NCBI GenBank assembly: GCA_029975475.1
Contig: JARKPB010000008.1
Location: 124,001 to 188,000, forward strand
DNA from: Anaerolineaceae bacterium
Lineage (GTDB): Bacteria > Chloroflexota > Anaerolineae > Anaerolineales > Anaerolineaceae
Length of the DNA stretch: 64,000 nt
Direction: 5' to 3'
Part shown: positions 50,154 through 59,231 of the stretch, piece by piece
Layout of the letters: each line of letters opens with the position of its first letter
Position numbering within the stretch: position 1 is the first letter of the stretch
The notes under the pieces: generated by a model
Seen by the model: the letters and a program-made list of their open reading frames with translations, nothing else
The model's database searches: none
What the model was told of the DNA's origin: nothing
Translations under genes and position numbers: made by a program

Positions 50154-52400
50154 TTACTGACAGCCGCCGGTCTCGATATTAATCTGACATTCCGTTGGTG
50201 TGCGCGTGCCCGTGGGCAGCACTGTCCTGGTGGGCGTCCGGGTAATGGTGGGCGTTTGCGTGATCGTGGGTGTGAAGGTCCGCGTCGGTGTTTGCGTGAT
50301 CGTGCGGGTCTGGGTGATGGTGCGCGTTACCGTGGGGGTGCCGGAACGGGTCGGCGTTTGCGTGATGGTGGACGTGCGCGTCACAGTGGCTGTCGCCTGC
50401 TGAATGACCAGGTTGGTGGAAACGATATTGGTTTTAGGGCGGCTGGCGCGGTTTTGGGCAACCACCACGACGCGGTAGGTGCCGTTGGTAATCTGCGACT
50501 GCGGGTTACTGGCGTCTCCGTAGAACCAGTAATTGGAGAGGGTGTACTGCGTACAGGTGGTCCCAGAAGCGTTGAAAAGGCAGTAAGGGGAGCTGGTGTC
50601 CCGGAGCCAGTGAACCAGTGCACCGCTGGAGTCGTAGACATAGAAATATACAAAGGATACAGACTGATCAACCAGCGCCTGGACGGTGACCGCGCCAACA
50701 TCATCGACATTTAGCGTGATCTCAGGACCGGGGTTGCCGCTGAATTCCATGGTGCAGGCCAGGGTGGGTCCGCTGGCGGGAACGATGTTATACGCAATGC
50801 GGCCGGTAAAATCGCTCATCCAGTAGAAGGTCTCGGGAGTGGGTGTGTTGTTTAAGTATGGATACCAGGCAACATACGTAGGCGTGGAGTAAGCCTGGGC
50901 CGGGCTGCCGGCGAAGTTGGGGAAGATCCAGAATTTGAACGGGGCGTTGAAGTTCCACTTAAACCAGTTCTGGGTGCCGGGGGTGATGCGGTACTGGGTG
51001 GGGAAGATGTGCGCCATAGGGAAGACGTTGGTGTCTGGGTTGTCGTAGATCGTATTACCGGCGGTCGTGGGGGCATTATTTGCCCAGGTGTAGACGCCCA
51101 GGGTCGGGTTGGCGGGACGCGGGTTGAACTGATTGTGCCAGGTGGTGTTCCAGTTCAGGTAAGCGCCGGAAAGGAACACATTGTAAGGTCCGGTGTTGTA
51201 CAGGCGCACTTCAAGCACCTGGCCGTTCAAAGTGGAAGAAACGCCATAAAGCTGCATGGAGAAATCTTCACCGGTCGCGCCGTAGGTCGTGTTTTGCAGC
51301 TGACCGCAATCCGGCGGGGGCGTGTTGGTGCGGGTTGGCGTGGCAGTGACCGTGTTGGTCACCGTGGGGGTCATGGTCTGGGTCGGGGTCTGGGTGATGG
51401 TCGGGGTCATGGTCTGGGTCGGCGGCGGCGGAGTCCAGGTCCAGGTAGGGGCATACACCACCGAGCCTGACAGACCGGTCACGCGCGAGGTGCGGAATTT
51501 TTCCACCACGCCTTCGCGGGAAGTGGTCAGCCGCAGGGTTGGCCACCAGGAACTCAGAAACGGGGTGATTAATTCGTGGCGGTAGGTCAGGATGATGCGC
51601 ACGCGGTCGCCGGGACCGCCGGCGTCATCAATGTAATTGAGAATGGTTCCATCCTGGGCGACTTCTTCACAGTAATCGGCGTAGCGGTAATCATCCTGGT
51701 TCGCTCCAGGCGGAATGGGGTCGTAATAGAGCGGGTTGACATCGAAGCGGAAGAAATCGCCGCCAGGGCGGACGCGGTTCGAGCAAACGGAGATCCCGAA
51801 GTAACCGGGCATGCCCGGGTTGCCGCGGCGGGTGATATCATAGGCAGGGTCGGCATCAAACGCGTCTGACAGGTAGGCGAGGTAATCCCCGGAAACGGGG
51901 TAATCCGGATTGAGGGCAATACCGGTAGCGCCTGCCAGGGCTGAGTCGCGAATGGAAGGTAAACGGGCCCAGTCAATCAACGCATCCATGCGGGTTTGCA
52001 ATTCGTTCTTGAAATTATCCACCGCTGTGGGGTTGCCGCCGTCCAATGTGCCGGCGGCAATCGCATCCGCGGTGATCTGGTCAATGTCAATCCGGCAATC
52101 AGCGGTGGTGGTGCCGTTGGCGGTATCCTGATCCGAGATGCCGGGGTAGAGGCCTTCCAGAGCGTTCCCGGCTGCCTCGCAGTAAGCCGGATTATATGAA
52201 CCGGTCACCGCGTAACGGACGGCAAAACGCGCGCCGTTCTCTAACGCCAGCCAGGCCTGGAGCAAGCGGCCGAACTCGATGATGCCGAAAATCAGCAGCA
52301 GCAGCAGCGGCAGGGTGAGGGCAAATTCGACCAATCCCTGGGCGGGAATGGCGCGCAGGCGCTGGTAAGCGCGGGAGGTGAGGCGTTGGATCGCGTTCAT
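50154..52400 (-). CDS. TadE-like pseudopilin-type protein with large Thr/Pro-repeat ectodomain
   Basis: 748 residues from the ATG at 52400; the longer in-frame reading to 52595 overlaps the upstream gene and lacks the fold. The N-terminus has the TadE pattern GLVEFALTLPLLLLLIFGIIEFGR. A large outer region follows, with a first Thr/Pro repeat (TQTMTPTITQTPTQT) near residue 320, an unknown beta-rich domain and a second, longer Thr/Pro repeat before the C-terminal TECQINIETGGCQ with two cysteines. The stalk-like repeats and terminal cysteines suggest a surface-exposed, extended protein. Third of three co-directional Tad genes; no TadA, TadB, TadC or CpaA genes are in the window. Confidence 0.82.
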   Translation of the reverse strand: MNAIQRLTSRAYQRLRAIPAQGLVEFALTLPLLLLLIFGIIEFGRLLQAWLALENGARFAVRYAVTGSYNPAYCEAAGNALEGLYPGISDQDTANGTTTADCRIDIDQITADAIAAGTLDGGNPTAVDNFKNELQTRMDALIDWARLPSIRDSALAGATGIALNPDYPVSGDYLAYLSDAFDADPAYDITRRGNPGMPGYFGISVCSNRVRPGGDFFRFDVNPLYYDPIPPGANQDDYRYADYCEEVAQDGTILNYIDDAGGPGDRVRIILTYRHELITPFLSSWWPTLRLTTSREGVVEKFRTSRVTGLSGSVVYAPTWTWTPPPPTQTMTPTITQTPTQTMTPTVTNTVTATPTRTNTPPPDCGQLQNTTYGATGEDFSMQLYGVSSTLNGQVLEVRLYNTGPYNVFLSGAYLNWNTTWHNQFNPRPANPTLGVYTWANNAPTTAGNTIYDNPDTNVFPMAHIFPTQYRITPGTQNWFKWNFNAPFKFWIFPNFAGSPAQAYSTPTYVAWYPYLNNTPTPETFYWMSDFTGRIAYNIVPASGPTLACTMEFSGNPGPEITLNVDDVGAVTVQALVDQSVSFVYFYVYDSSGALVHWLRDTSSPYCLFNASGTTCTQYTLSNYWFYGDASNPQSQITNGTYRVVVVAQNRASRPKTNIVSTNLVIQQATATVTRTSTITQTPTRSGTPTVTRTITQTRTITQTPTRTFTPTITQTPTITRTPTRTVLPTGTRTPTECQINIETGGCQ
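50187..50400 (-). repeat. Degenerate repeats coding Thr-Pro-Thr-rich tract (C-terminal)
   Basis: Tandem imperfect units of 6-12 nt encoding patterns such as TITQTPT and TRTP. A shorter block of the same kind lies at about 51311-51440. The product is expected to be an extended, possibly glycosylated stalk. Confidence 0.8.
51311..51440 (-). repeat. Degenerate repeats coding Thr-Pro-Thr-rich tract (internal)
   Basis: Imperfect tandem units encoding TMTPTITQTPTQTMTPT and similar, matching in type the C-terminal block of the same gene. Confidence 0.75.
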
Positions 52401-52404
52401 AGGC

Positions 52405-54324
52405 CTAGTCCGTAATTCGGGTGTAAATACGCGAGGCGATATCCTCAAAGATGGGCAGGAGCGCATCGCCAGACGGGGCAAAGTAATACTGGCCGCAGGA
52501 TGTGCGCCGCGCTGCGGACTGACAGGGGTTTGTCTCGCGGTTTCCGTCGTCGCCAACGGCGGCAAAGTAGCGCAGCATATTTTCAGCCACCTCATTGTTG
52601 CCTAAGACTGAACCAAGTCCGATGGTGTAGATGGCGATGTCATTCCCGAGCGGTTCGTTGATATTTGAGGAGATGGTCAGGGCGACTTCATCCACCTTAT
52701 CCATGGCGTAGTTCAAGACGTTGTAATTCGGGTTGGGCACCGCGCCGGTCCAGGAAGTGCCCGGCGGACAGGTGTTCTGGTTGGAGTCGATGCAGTACCG
52801 CGGCTCGGTCAGGAAGCGGGTGGTGTTGACGCAGGAACCGCCGACCCACCAGTTTGAATTCAGCGCACCGGAGCAGTAACCGGATGGATACGCCGCGTTG
52901 ATGCCGCCGCCGGTGTCCGGGGTGTCGCCGATACCGCCGTAGATGCCGGGCGTGTCGGTCAGATTGGCGCCGCCGTCTGAGAGAAAGATGATCACCCAGA
53001 CCGCGGAGGGGCGCCCATTTTGTTTAAGGATATTGCCAGCCACGCGAATCCCGCAGCCGGTGCAGGTGGACAGGAAGGAGAGCGAGTCGCGCTGCGGGCC
53101 GGTTCCGTCCGGGTCGTTGGCCGCCAGGAAGTTGCGCGCCATGGTGTCATCGTTCATGGTAAAGACGCCGTCGTTATCCCAGTCGTAGGCATCCAGCAGG
53201 TTATCCGCGTCACAGGGAACTCCGCCCCAACCGTAGGGGTTCTGGGTGGTATCCCACCGGTCTTCATCCAGCACGCAGGGTAAAGCCGGGTCAGCGTCGC
53301 GGCCGTCCCCGTCGCGGTCTTCCGGGTTGACGGGGTTGACCACAACCCGGCTGTTGACCGGTGTGCGGCGCCAGTTTTGCCACAGGCGGGCAAACGGCGG
53401 GTCGTCATGCACCTGGATGGCATCAATGGTCTGATTGACGCCGTTCGATCCGTGAAATTTATCCGACAGGGCGACAAAATCGCCGTTGCGGTTCTGGATC
53501 GGGTGAACGATGGCCGTGGTATCGAAGGTAACAATCGCGACCTGGTCATAGCCTTCGTACAGAGTATCCACCAGCGCGCGAGCGGCAATTTTTGCCTGGA
53601 GGAGCGGCTGGCAGGAATTGGTGATGTTGCAGCCGACCGGAAGCGTCGGGTCGCCGCCGGAAGAAGGATCATTGTTGGGCCTGTAGTCATTGATGTACGG
53701 GCAGGGAGCGCCTGAATCCCAGTAGGGGGTGCAGAGGACGGTCTGGGTGTCATTGGTCATCGATTCGCTGATGTCGAAGACCAGGACGATATCGACCGGC
53801 GCGGCTTCGGCGATCGCGTTGGTGCGCAGAGTTACCGGTCGAAAGCCAAGAATGCCCAGGAAGTAGAGCGGCGCCTGCAGTTCGGCATCGACCCAGACAA
53901 GTTTTCGCGGCTGTTCATCCGCGGTCGGGCAGCGCGCCCAGAAGACCGGTGCGGCTGTCTGTAAATAATCATCCCGGCCGATAACTCCGTCGTTGTCGCA
54001 GATGTAGACATGCAAATTTTCGTGCGGCAGGTTGATGTTGTGCAGGTTTAACACCTCAAGCGAGGCGTTGTACATGTCTTCAACCGTTCGGCCGCGCTTA
54101 AAATCGTTCGCGGCGGCCACCGAGGCGGCGTCCACGGCGCGCTTTAGCTGACCGTAGGTAACATACAGCGAGCCGGCGTCCAGCGCGAGGCCGACAAACA
54201 GGATCAACGCCACCAGGGAGATGGCGAAGATGACCAGCACCTGACCCGCCGAGCGCCCCTTACGGGGACGGCTTGGGGGTTGGGGTTGGTTGAGCAGCTG
54301 GGAGGGGCATAAGGGTGTAGACAT
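52405..54324 (-). CDS. TadG-like protein with von Willebrand A domain
   Basis: The 639-residue protein has the TadE/G N-terminal helix (AGQVLVIFAISLVALILFVGLALDAG), a TadG-type segment (YGQLKRAVDAASVAAAND) and a vWA domain with the MIDAS motif D-I-S-E-S (VLVFDISESMTND). Several long Cys- and Asn/Asp-rich loops follow, e.g. DRDGDGRDADPALPC, which may bind calcium. I use the ATG at 54324; a TTG at 54348 is also in frame. Either start lies inside the upstream tadE gene, so translation is probably coupled. The vWA domain suggests adhesion by the pilus. Confidence 0.85.
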   Translation of the reverse strand: MSTPLCPSQLLNQPQPPSRPRKGRSAGQVLVIFAISLVALILFVGLALDAGSLYVTYGQLKRAVDAASVAAANDFKRGRTVEDMYNASLEVLNLHNINLPHENLHVYICDNDGVIGRDDYLQTAAPVFWARCPTADEQPRKLVWVDAELQAPLYFLGILGFRPVTLRTNAIAEAAPVDIVLVFDISESMTNDTQTVLCTPYWDSGAPCPYINDYRPNNDPSSGGDPTLPVGCNITNSCQPLLQAKIAARALVDTLYEGYDQVAIVTFDTTAIVHPIQNRNGDFVALSDKFHGSNGVNQTIDAIQVHDDPPFARLWQNWRRTPVNSRVVVNPVNPEDRDGDGRDADPALPCVLDEDRWDTTQNPYGWGGVPCDADNLLDAYDWDNDGVFTMNDDTMARNFLAANDPDGTGPQRDSLSFLSTCTGCGIRVAGNILKQNGRPSAVWVIIFLSDGGANLTDTPGIYGGIGDTPDTGGGINAAYPSGYCSGALNSNWWVGGSCVNTTRFLTEPRYCIDSNQNTCPPGTSWTGAVPNPNYNVLNYAMDKVDEVALTISSNINEPLGNDIAIYTIGLGSVLGNNEVAENMLRYFAAVGDDGNRETNPCQSAARRTSCGQYYFAPSGDALLPIFEDIASRIYTRITD

Positions 54325-55033
54325 GGATTTGAATCGGGTTGGGGACAAAATCAGAGAATAAAGGGATATTCAAAACCTGTTCATAACAGTAGTACAGTTC
54401 AATCGCCACGTAGCCTTTGTTTTCTGGTGAGGCCGTGCTCAATTCCTGCTGTATGGTGGTCGCGGTGAAATGCGGTGCGCTGCGCACCGTCTCGCCGTTG
54501 CAGTTGCGCCGCCAGTTGCCGTTCGAGGTGGTGACATTATCATGATCCGACCAGGCCCAGTAGCCGTTCGGCGCCGGCCAGACATTCGAGACGTAGGGGT
54601 CACCTGTCGAAGGGTTCTGGGCGGTGATGGTGTAGACCGAAATAACGATGTCGTCAGTCTCCGGGTTGAGCAGGAAATAAGGATTCAGCCCGTTGCAGAA
54701 TTCGGGGTCCCAGCACATGCCGGAATTGCCCGGTGGGGAGAAAACGCAGGCGGTATCCCAGTAAAAATCGAAGAAGTTAATCGTGGAACAGTCTTGATCG
54801 GCCGCCACTTCGGTGTCAAACGGGTCGCGGATGGAGGCAAAACGCGCGGCTTCGCGGGTCAGGTCGAGCATGTCCAGGTAGCGCCCGATGAACATGGACA
54901 CTTCCACCACTCCGATCACAATCAGCAGCAGGATCGGGATGATCAGAGCCAGCTCAACAAAAGACTGTCCGCGGCTCTTTTCCCGGGTGGTTGATTGGAA
55001 GAACGACTCAATAAATGCGCGAATTCTGGCCAT
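54260..55033 (-). CDS. TadE-like pseudopilin
   Basis: A 257-residue protein with the TadE signature near its N-terminus (GQSFVELALIIPILLLIVIGVVEV), one membrane helix and an outer domain containing cysteines (DQDCSTIN, NSGMCWDPEFCNGL). AGGAA precedes the ATG. It is the first of three overlapping or adjacent Tad genes. A typical minor pseudopilin of Flp/Tad systems, whose assembly genes must be elsewhere. Confidence 0.88.
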   Translation of the reverse strand: MARIRAFIESFFQSTTREKSRGQSFVELALIIPILLLIVIGVVEVSMFIGRYLDMLDLTREAARFASIRDPFDTEVAADQDCSTINFFDFYWDTACVFSPPGNSGMCWDPEFCNGLNPYFLLNPETDDIVISVYTITAQNPSTGDPYVSNVWPAPNGYWAWSDHDNVTTSNGNWRRNCNGETVRSAPHFTATTIQQELSTASPENKGYVAIELYYCYEQVLNIPLFSDFVPNPIQIHVYTLMPLPAAQPTPTPKPSP

Positions 55034-55214
55034 GCAGTTCCTGCCACACTGAAAATCAAAGCCTTCTCCGGCCTGATTTTACAATACTACGCCGCCCGGG
55101 GCGTGTCAATTCTTCCAGGGGTCGAAAAGCGAGACTGTAAACGCGTGTGGAACATTTTGTAACTAAATTTAGACATTTGCACCTGTCAATCTTGCGCTTT
55201 TGACAGGGAAATGA

Positions 55215-55247
55215 CAGCTTGGCAAAGCTGCCTGGATCTGCGATACT
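55215..55247 (+). promoter_or_regulatory. Promoter of the phage cluster with operator-like palindrome over the -35
   Basis: TTGGCA (55219-55224), 17 nt and GATACT (55242-55247) lie about 43 nt before the first phage gene. The perfect inverted repeat CAGCTT-GGCA-AAGCTG (55215-55230) covers the -35. TGACAG occurs twice just upstream (55201 and 55212). The divergent Tad promoter must lie in the same 256-nt gap but is not evident. Confidence 0.62.
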
Positions 55248-55289
55248 TTCGGTGGCTGATAGAAAATAATTTCTAAATAAGGAGGGAGC

Positions 55290-55571
55290 ATGCCCAGAAA
55301 AAATGAGCATCCGGCTGATTCCAGCCAGGATATTCTCCAGGATCAGGTCAACGCGCTGATCGAGCTGACCCGGCGGCTAAAGCAAACCGCCTCTTGCCCG
55401 GAAAATGTCGAGATTTTAACCCGCCTGATCAATGCTCAGTGCCGGGTGAGCGCGGCGCTGCTGCGGCTGCTGCGTCAGATGGGGCAGGATCAGCCTGAAT
55501 CGAGCAGCCTGCTGGAAGAGGCGCTTGAGCGTTACTGGAAGCAGGCCGGCGGCGAGGAGAAGCGCGCATGA
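55290..55571 (+). CDS. Small helical phage protein, possible small terminase
   Basis: A 93-residue helical, charged protein (ALIELTRRLKQTASCPENVEILTRLINAQCRV). Placed directly before the terminase genes, it has the size and position of a small terminase or DNA-packaging accessory protein, but no clear DNA-binding motif is seen. GGAGGG precedes the ATG. It overlaps the next gene by 4 nt. Confidence 0.6.
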   Translation: MPRKNEHPADSSQDILQDQVNALIELTRRLKQTASCPENVEILTRLINAQCRVSAALLRLLRQMGQDQPESSSLLEEALERYWKQAGGEEKRA

Positions 55572-55804
55572 ATACTCCCCGCTGTCCGCTGGAAGCCAAT
55601 GCTGAACGGGTGCTGCGCCTGGGGAACGAACTGAACCGCGCGATGCGGCGGGTGCGCCGCGACCTGCGCGCCTGCCGCCGCTGCCCGCTGGGGCCAAACT
55701 GCCAGCGCCGTCAGGAATTACAGGACCAGATTGAAAGCGTATTGATGGAAATGGCTCTGGAATGGGGGCCGGAACAGGGGCAGGAATTTGATCACCAATG
55801 TTGA
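55568..55804 (+). CDS. Cys-rich small phage protein
   Basis: A 78-residue basic protein with CRRCPLGPNC in the middle and a Cys near each end (PRCPLEAN, FDHQC), which could bind zinc. It overlaps genes on both sides (4 nt and 17 nt). Not recognised; its position suggests a role in packaging with the terminase. Confidence 0.55.
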   Translation: MNTPRCPLEANAERVLRLGNELNRAMRRVRRDLRACRRCPLGPNCQRRQELQDQIESVLMEMALEWGPEQGQEFDHQC

Positions 55805-57284
55805 AGCCCTGGCAGCCATCCTGGGCGATGCGGTCAAATTCGCGGATGCCTTTTCGGGCATAAAGCTGCGCCGTTATCAGCAGGAGGTGATTCAGGCGGT
55901 GGTCGACTCGGTTCGCAACCAGCGCGGGCTTTCGTTTGTGGTGATGTTTCCGCGTCAATCCGGGAAGAATGAAGTCCAGGCGCACCTGGAAGTGTATTTA
56001 CTGGCGCTGGGGATGATGCGCGGAGCGGAGATGGTTAAAGTTTCACCGACCTGGAAGCCGCAATCGCTGAATGCGATGCGCCGCCTGGAGCGCATTCTGC
56101 GGCGCAACCTGGCGGTGGAACGCCAGTGGGTCAAAGAATCCGGTTATATCTACCGCATCCGCAACGCCAGCATCAGCTTTTTTTCCGGCGCGCCGGAAGC
56201 CAACATCGTCGGGGCGACCGCGTCCACACTGCTGGAGGTGGATGAAACCCAGGACGTGCTGCCGGATAAATACGACCGCGATATTGCTCCAATGGCCGCC
56301 AGCACCAACGCCACGCGCGTGTTCTGGGGAACAGCCTGGACGACAACCACCCTGCTGGCGCGCGAACTGCGCGCCGCGGAGCGCGCTCAGGCAGCCGATG
56401 GAATTCGGAGGGTGTTTCGTCTGACGGCCGATGAGGTCGCGGCTGAGGTTCCAGACTACGCGCGTTTTGTCGCCGGCCAGATCGCAGCCCTTGGCCGCGA
56501 TCATCCGATGGTGAAGACCCAGCTGTTTAGCGAGGAACTTCAGGGAGAGGACGGCATGTTCACGCCAGCCCGCCGCGAACGAATGAGTGGGACGCACCCG
56601 GCTGAAGACGGTCCGATTCCCGGCGCGCGTTACGCTTTTCTGGTGGATGTGGGCGGCAGCGGAAGCGGCGGAGACCAGGATGCCAGCGCGCTGACCATCG
56701 TGCGCGTGGTCATCGGCGGCGTGGAACGGGTGGACGGCGGCGGCCCGGTGTACCGGGTGGCAGCGCGCCGGATGTGGCTTGGCAGCCCGTATTCCGCGCT
56801 GCTGGCAAATCTCAAAGGGCTGGTTGAGCGCTGGCGCCCGCTGGATATTGTTGTGGATGCCACAGGCATCGGCGCCGGTCTGGCGGAACTGCTCGCGCGC
56901 CAGTGCGGCGCGCGGGTTCACCCGTTTGTTTTTTCGCTTCACAGCAAAAGCCGCCTGGGCTGGAATTTTATCAGCCTGTGCGAATCCGGCGGTTTTCTTG
57001 ATCACGCCGAAGCCCAAGGGGAAGCCGGTGAACTGCAGGCGCTTTTCTGGCGGCAGGCGCTGGCTTGCGAATTTAACCTTCGCCCCGGCGTTCAACGAGT
57101 GGCGCAGTGGGGAGTCCCGGACGGGGTCCGCGATCCCCTGAAAGGCGGGCCGCTGCGCGACGATTTGCTGGTTTCAGCCGCTCTGACCGCCGAGCTGGAT
57201 CGGCAAATCAGCGCAACCTGCGGGCAGGCGCTGTTGGTCAGAGCCGCTGATCCGCTGGATGAAATCGATCGGGGCGGTTTTTAG
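55788..57284 (+). CDS. terL: Phage large terminase subunit
   Basis: The packaging motor and nuclease. In 498 residues: Walker A-like P55-R-Q-S-G-K-N-E62, Walker B TLLEVDETQ (148-155, acidic pair D152-E153), coupling motif FWGTAW (179-184), then a RuvC-like nuclease with D287 (FLVDVGGSG), D357 (DIVVDATGIGAG) and a late acidic pair in GPLRDDLLVSAAL. All catalytic acids are present, so it appears functional. The start is a TTG at 55788 with AGGA upstream, inside the preceding gene. Confidence 0.9.
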   Translation: MITNVEALAAILGDAVKFADAFSGIKLRRYQQEVIQAVVDSVRNQRGLSFVVMFPRQSGKNEVQAHLEVYLLALGMMRGAEMVKVSPTWKPQSLNAMRRLERILRRNLAVERQWVKESGYIYRIRNASISFFSGAPEANIVGATASTLLEVDETQDVLPDKYDRDIAPMAASTNATRVFWGTAWTTTTLLARELRAAERAQAADGIRRVFRLTADEVAAEVPDYARFVAGQIAALGRDHPMVKTQLFSEELQGEDGMFTPARRERMSGTHPAEDGPIPGARYAFLVDVGGSGSGGDQDASALTIVRVVIGGVERVDGGGPVYRVAARRMWLGSPYSALLANLKGLVERWRPLDIVVDATGIGAGLAELLARQCGARVHPFVFSLHSKSRLGWNFISLCESGGFLDHAEAQGEAGELQALFWRQALACEFNLRPGVQRVAQWGVPDGVRDPLKGGPLRDDLLVSAALTAELDRQISATCGQALLVRAADPLDEIDRGGF

Positions 57285-57301
57285 GTGCAAAGGAGGTGAA
57301 T

Positions 57302-57922
57302 TTGATCACTGGTGTGGATGTCTCTCACTGGAATGAGACGGTGGACTGGCAGCGGGCCGCTGGAAGCGGGCTGAGTTTCGCGATTCTCAAAGCGAGCGAA
57401 GGCGCGGGGTACCGCGATGGGCGTTACGCTGCCAACCGCTCGAATGCCCGCGCAGCCGGGCTGCTGACCGGTTCTTATCATTATTTTCGTCCCGGGCAGG
57501 ATGCGGATTCGCAGGCCGAGGCGTTTTTTGCCTGCCTGGACGGTCAGGATGACCTCCCGCCTGCCCTTGACCTGGAGGAACACGGCGGGTTGAGCCGGCC
57601 GGTGCTGGAAGCGCGCGTACGGCGCTTTCTGGAACGGATGCAGGTCCTGGGCGCGGGGCGCTGCCTGATCTACACGTCGCCGGGATTCTGGACGACGTTT
57701 CTGCCGGCGAATCCTGACTGGGCAGCGGCTTACCCGTTATGGGAGGCGCACTATACCGGCGGTTTTCCGCTGCCGCTGTATCCCTGGGCTCAAGCGGTCA
57801 TCTGGCAGTACAGCGCGCGGGGCAGGCTGCCGGGTTTTCCGGGCGCGGTTGATCTAAACCGAGCCTGGGGCAGCCGCTCCGATTTAATTGCCCTGAAAGG
57901 AGCGGTCAATGGGTGTGCGTGA
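57302..57922 (+). CDS. GH25 lysozyme (endolysin)
   Basis: Cleaves beta-1,4 bonds of peptidoglycan between MurNAc and GlcNAc. The 206-residue protein has the GH25 barrel from its start (TGVDVSHWNETVDWQ with D6, FAILKASEG, YHYFRP) and the catalytic pair D90-L-E92 in PALDLEEHGG. No signal peptide, so release would need a holin, and a holin-like gene lies downstream. I use the TTG at 57302 with AGGAGG 5 nt upstream; the GTG at 57296 lies in that ribosome site. A lysozyme between terminase and portal genes is an unusual place. Confidence 0.88.
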   Translation: MITGVDVSHWNETVDWQRAAGSGLSFAILKASEGAGYRDGRYAANRSNARAAGLLTGSYHYFRPGQDADSQAEAFFACLDGQDDLPPALDLEEHGGLSRPVLEARVRRFLERMQVLGAGRCLIYTSPGFWTTFLPANPDWAAAYPLWEAHYTGGFPLPLYPWAQAVIWQYSARGRLPGFPGAVDLNRAWGSRSDLIALKGAVNGCA

Positions 57923-59231
57923 ATGGCTGTTCCGGCGCCTGGCGGTCCACCCGGCGCGTTCAACCCTGGCGGCAGAAAATGAAGCCAGTTTCACCGTCGG
58001 CGCGCTCCTGTGGGGCGAGAGCGAGCGCGACCGGGCTCCCTGGGACCGCGATGGGAGCTTTCAGCAGGCGCTGGATGCCTGGCGCAGCAACCCCCTGGCG
58101 CGGCGGATCATCGAGATCACCAGTCAATATGCCGCCGGGGGCGTGACCGTCGGATGTGATCATCCCCAGACGCGTCTGTTTCTGAACGAGTTGTGGAATC
58201 ACCCGCTCAATCGCTTGAGCGCGCGGCTGCTGGAATGGAGCGATGAGCTGGCCCGCAGCGGAAACCTGTTTGTGATCCTGTCCACCGACCCGGGCGGAAT
58301 GAGCTACCTGCGCGCGCTGCCTTCTGCCCAGGTGCGCGAGATCCGCGCGCGCGAAAATGACCTTGAACAGGGGCTGGAGCTGATCCTGCGCCCTGCCGGC
58401 GGCAGCCTGGAGGAGCGGCGCATTCCGCTCTATGACCCGCTTCTTCCGTGCGAATACGGGCCGGATTTTCCGGTTGTGGGTCTGCATTACGCCATTAACC
58501 GTCCGGTTGGGGCGCAGTGGGGCGAGAGCGACCTGACTCCGATTTTGCGCTGGCTGCAGCGTTATTCCGCCTGGCTGGAGGACCGCGCGCGTCTCAACCG
58601 CTACCGGACAAGTTTCCTCTATGTGGTGCGCGGTCGTTACACGTCGGATGCCGAGCGCTACCAGCGTCAGGCCCAGTTAAACGCCGCTCCGCCCGCGCCG
58701 GGATCAATCCTGGTGACCGATGAAGGCGAGCAGTGGGAGATTATCTCCTCGAAACTGGAGGCATCCGAAGCCGCCGCAGACGGGCTGGCTTTAAAGAAGA
58801 TGATCGCGGCGGGAGCGGGGCTGCCGCTGCATTTTCTGGCGGAGCCGGAATCAGCCACCCGTTCAACAGCCGAGGCTGCCGGTGGGCCGACCTTTCGGCG
58901 GCTGCAGCAGCGGCAGGAGTTCATTCTGTGGATGGTGGAAGATGTGCTGCGTGCCGCGCTGCGCCGCCGCAGTCGGGTAGACCGCGCGGTGCGCACGGAT
59001 GCGCGCATTTGTCTGAGCGGCGCTGATATCAGCGCTCGCGACAACGCCGAGCTGGCCGCTGCTGCGGAAGGGGCGGCGCGCACCGCCGTGATCCTGCGCG
59101 ACCGCGGACTGATTGACGATGCCGAAATGCTGCGCCTGGTATACCGCTTTGGCGGGGAGAGCGCTGATCTGCCCGAATTGCTGCGCCAGGCCAGAAAAAA
59201 CCCGCAGGGACCTGGAAAGGAGGAAGAATGA
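57909..59231 (+). CDS. Phage portal protein
   Basis: The 440-residue protein has the order of portal proteins: an N-terminal part with WRSNPLARRIIEITSQYAAGG, WNHPLNRLS, a central stem-like region (GSILVTDEGEQWEIISSKLEA) and a C-terminal helical part (FRRLQQRQEFILWMVEDVL). It forms the dodecameric DNA gate of the head. It overlaps the lysozyme gene by 14 nt and the next gene by 4 nt. Family membership is by pattern and position; SPP1- or HK97-like subgroup not resolved. Confidence 0.82.
   Translation: MGVREWLFRRLAVHPARSTLAAENEASFTVGALLWGESERDRAPWDRDGSFQQALDAWRSNPLARRIIEITSQYAAGGVTVGCDHPQTRLFLNELWNHPLNRLSARLLEWSDELARSGNLFVILSTDPGGMSYLRALPSAQVREIRARENDLEQGLELILRPAGGSLEERRIPLYDPLLPCEYGPDFPVVGLHYAINRPVGAQWGESDLTPILRWLQRYSAWLEDRARLNRYRTSFLYVVRGRYTSDAERYQRQAQLNAAPPAPGSILVTDEGEQWEIISSKLEASEAAADGLALKKMIAAGAGLPLHFLAEPESATRSTAEAAGGPTFRRLQQRQEFILWMVEDVLRAALRRRSRVDRAVRTDARICLSGADISARDNAELAAAAEGAARTAVILRDRGLIDDAEMLRLVYRFGGESADLPELLRQARKNPQGPGKEEE

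Noticed and set aside
50187-51440. Repetitive tracts considered as a possible CRISPR array
   Set aside because: The units are short, irregular and in frame, encoding Thr-Pro-Thr patterns inside a TadE-like gene; there are no constant repeats with unique spacers.
55033-55290. Attachment site at the left border of the phage cluster
   Set aside because: No tRNA end and no repeat that could be matched, since the right border is outside the window.
55056-55310. Minus-strand open frame of 84 residues in the gap before the phage cluster
   Set aside because: It covers the promoter and start of the first phage gene, has no ribosome site and no recognisable features.
56043-57095. Minus-strand open frame of 350 residues
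   Set aside because: Antisense to the large terminase, which has all motor and nuclease motifs.
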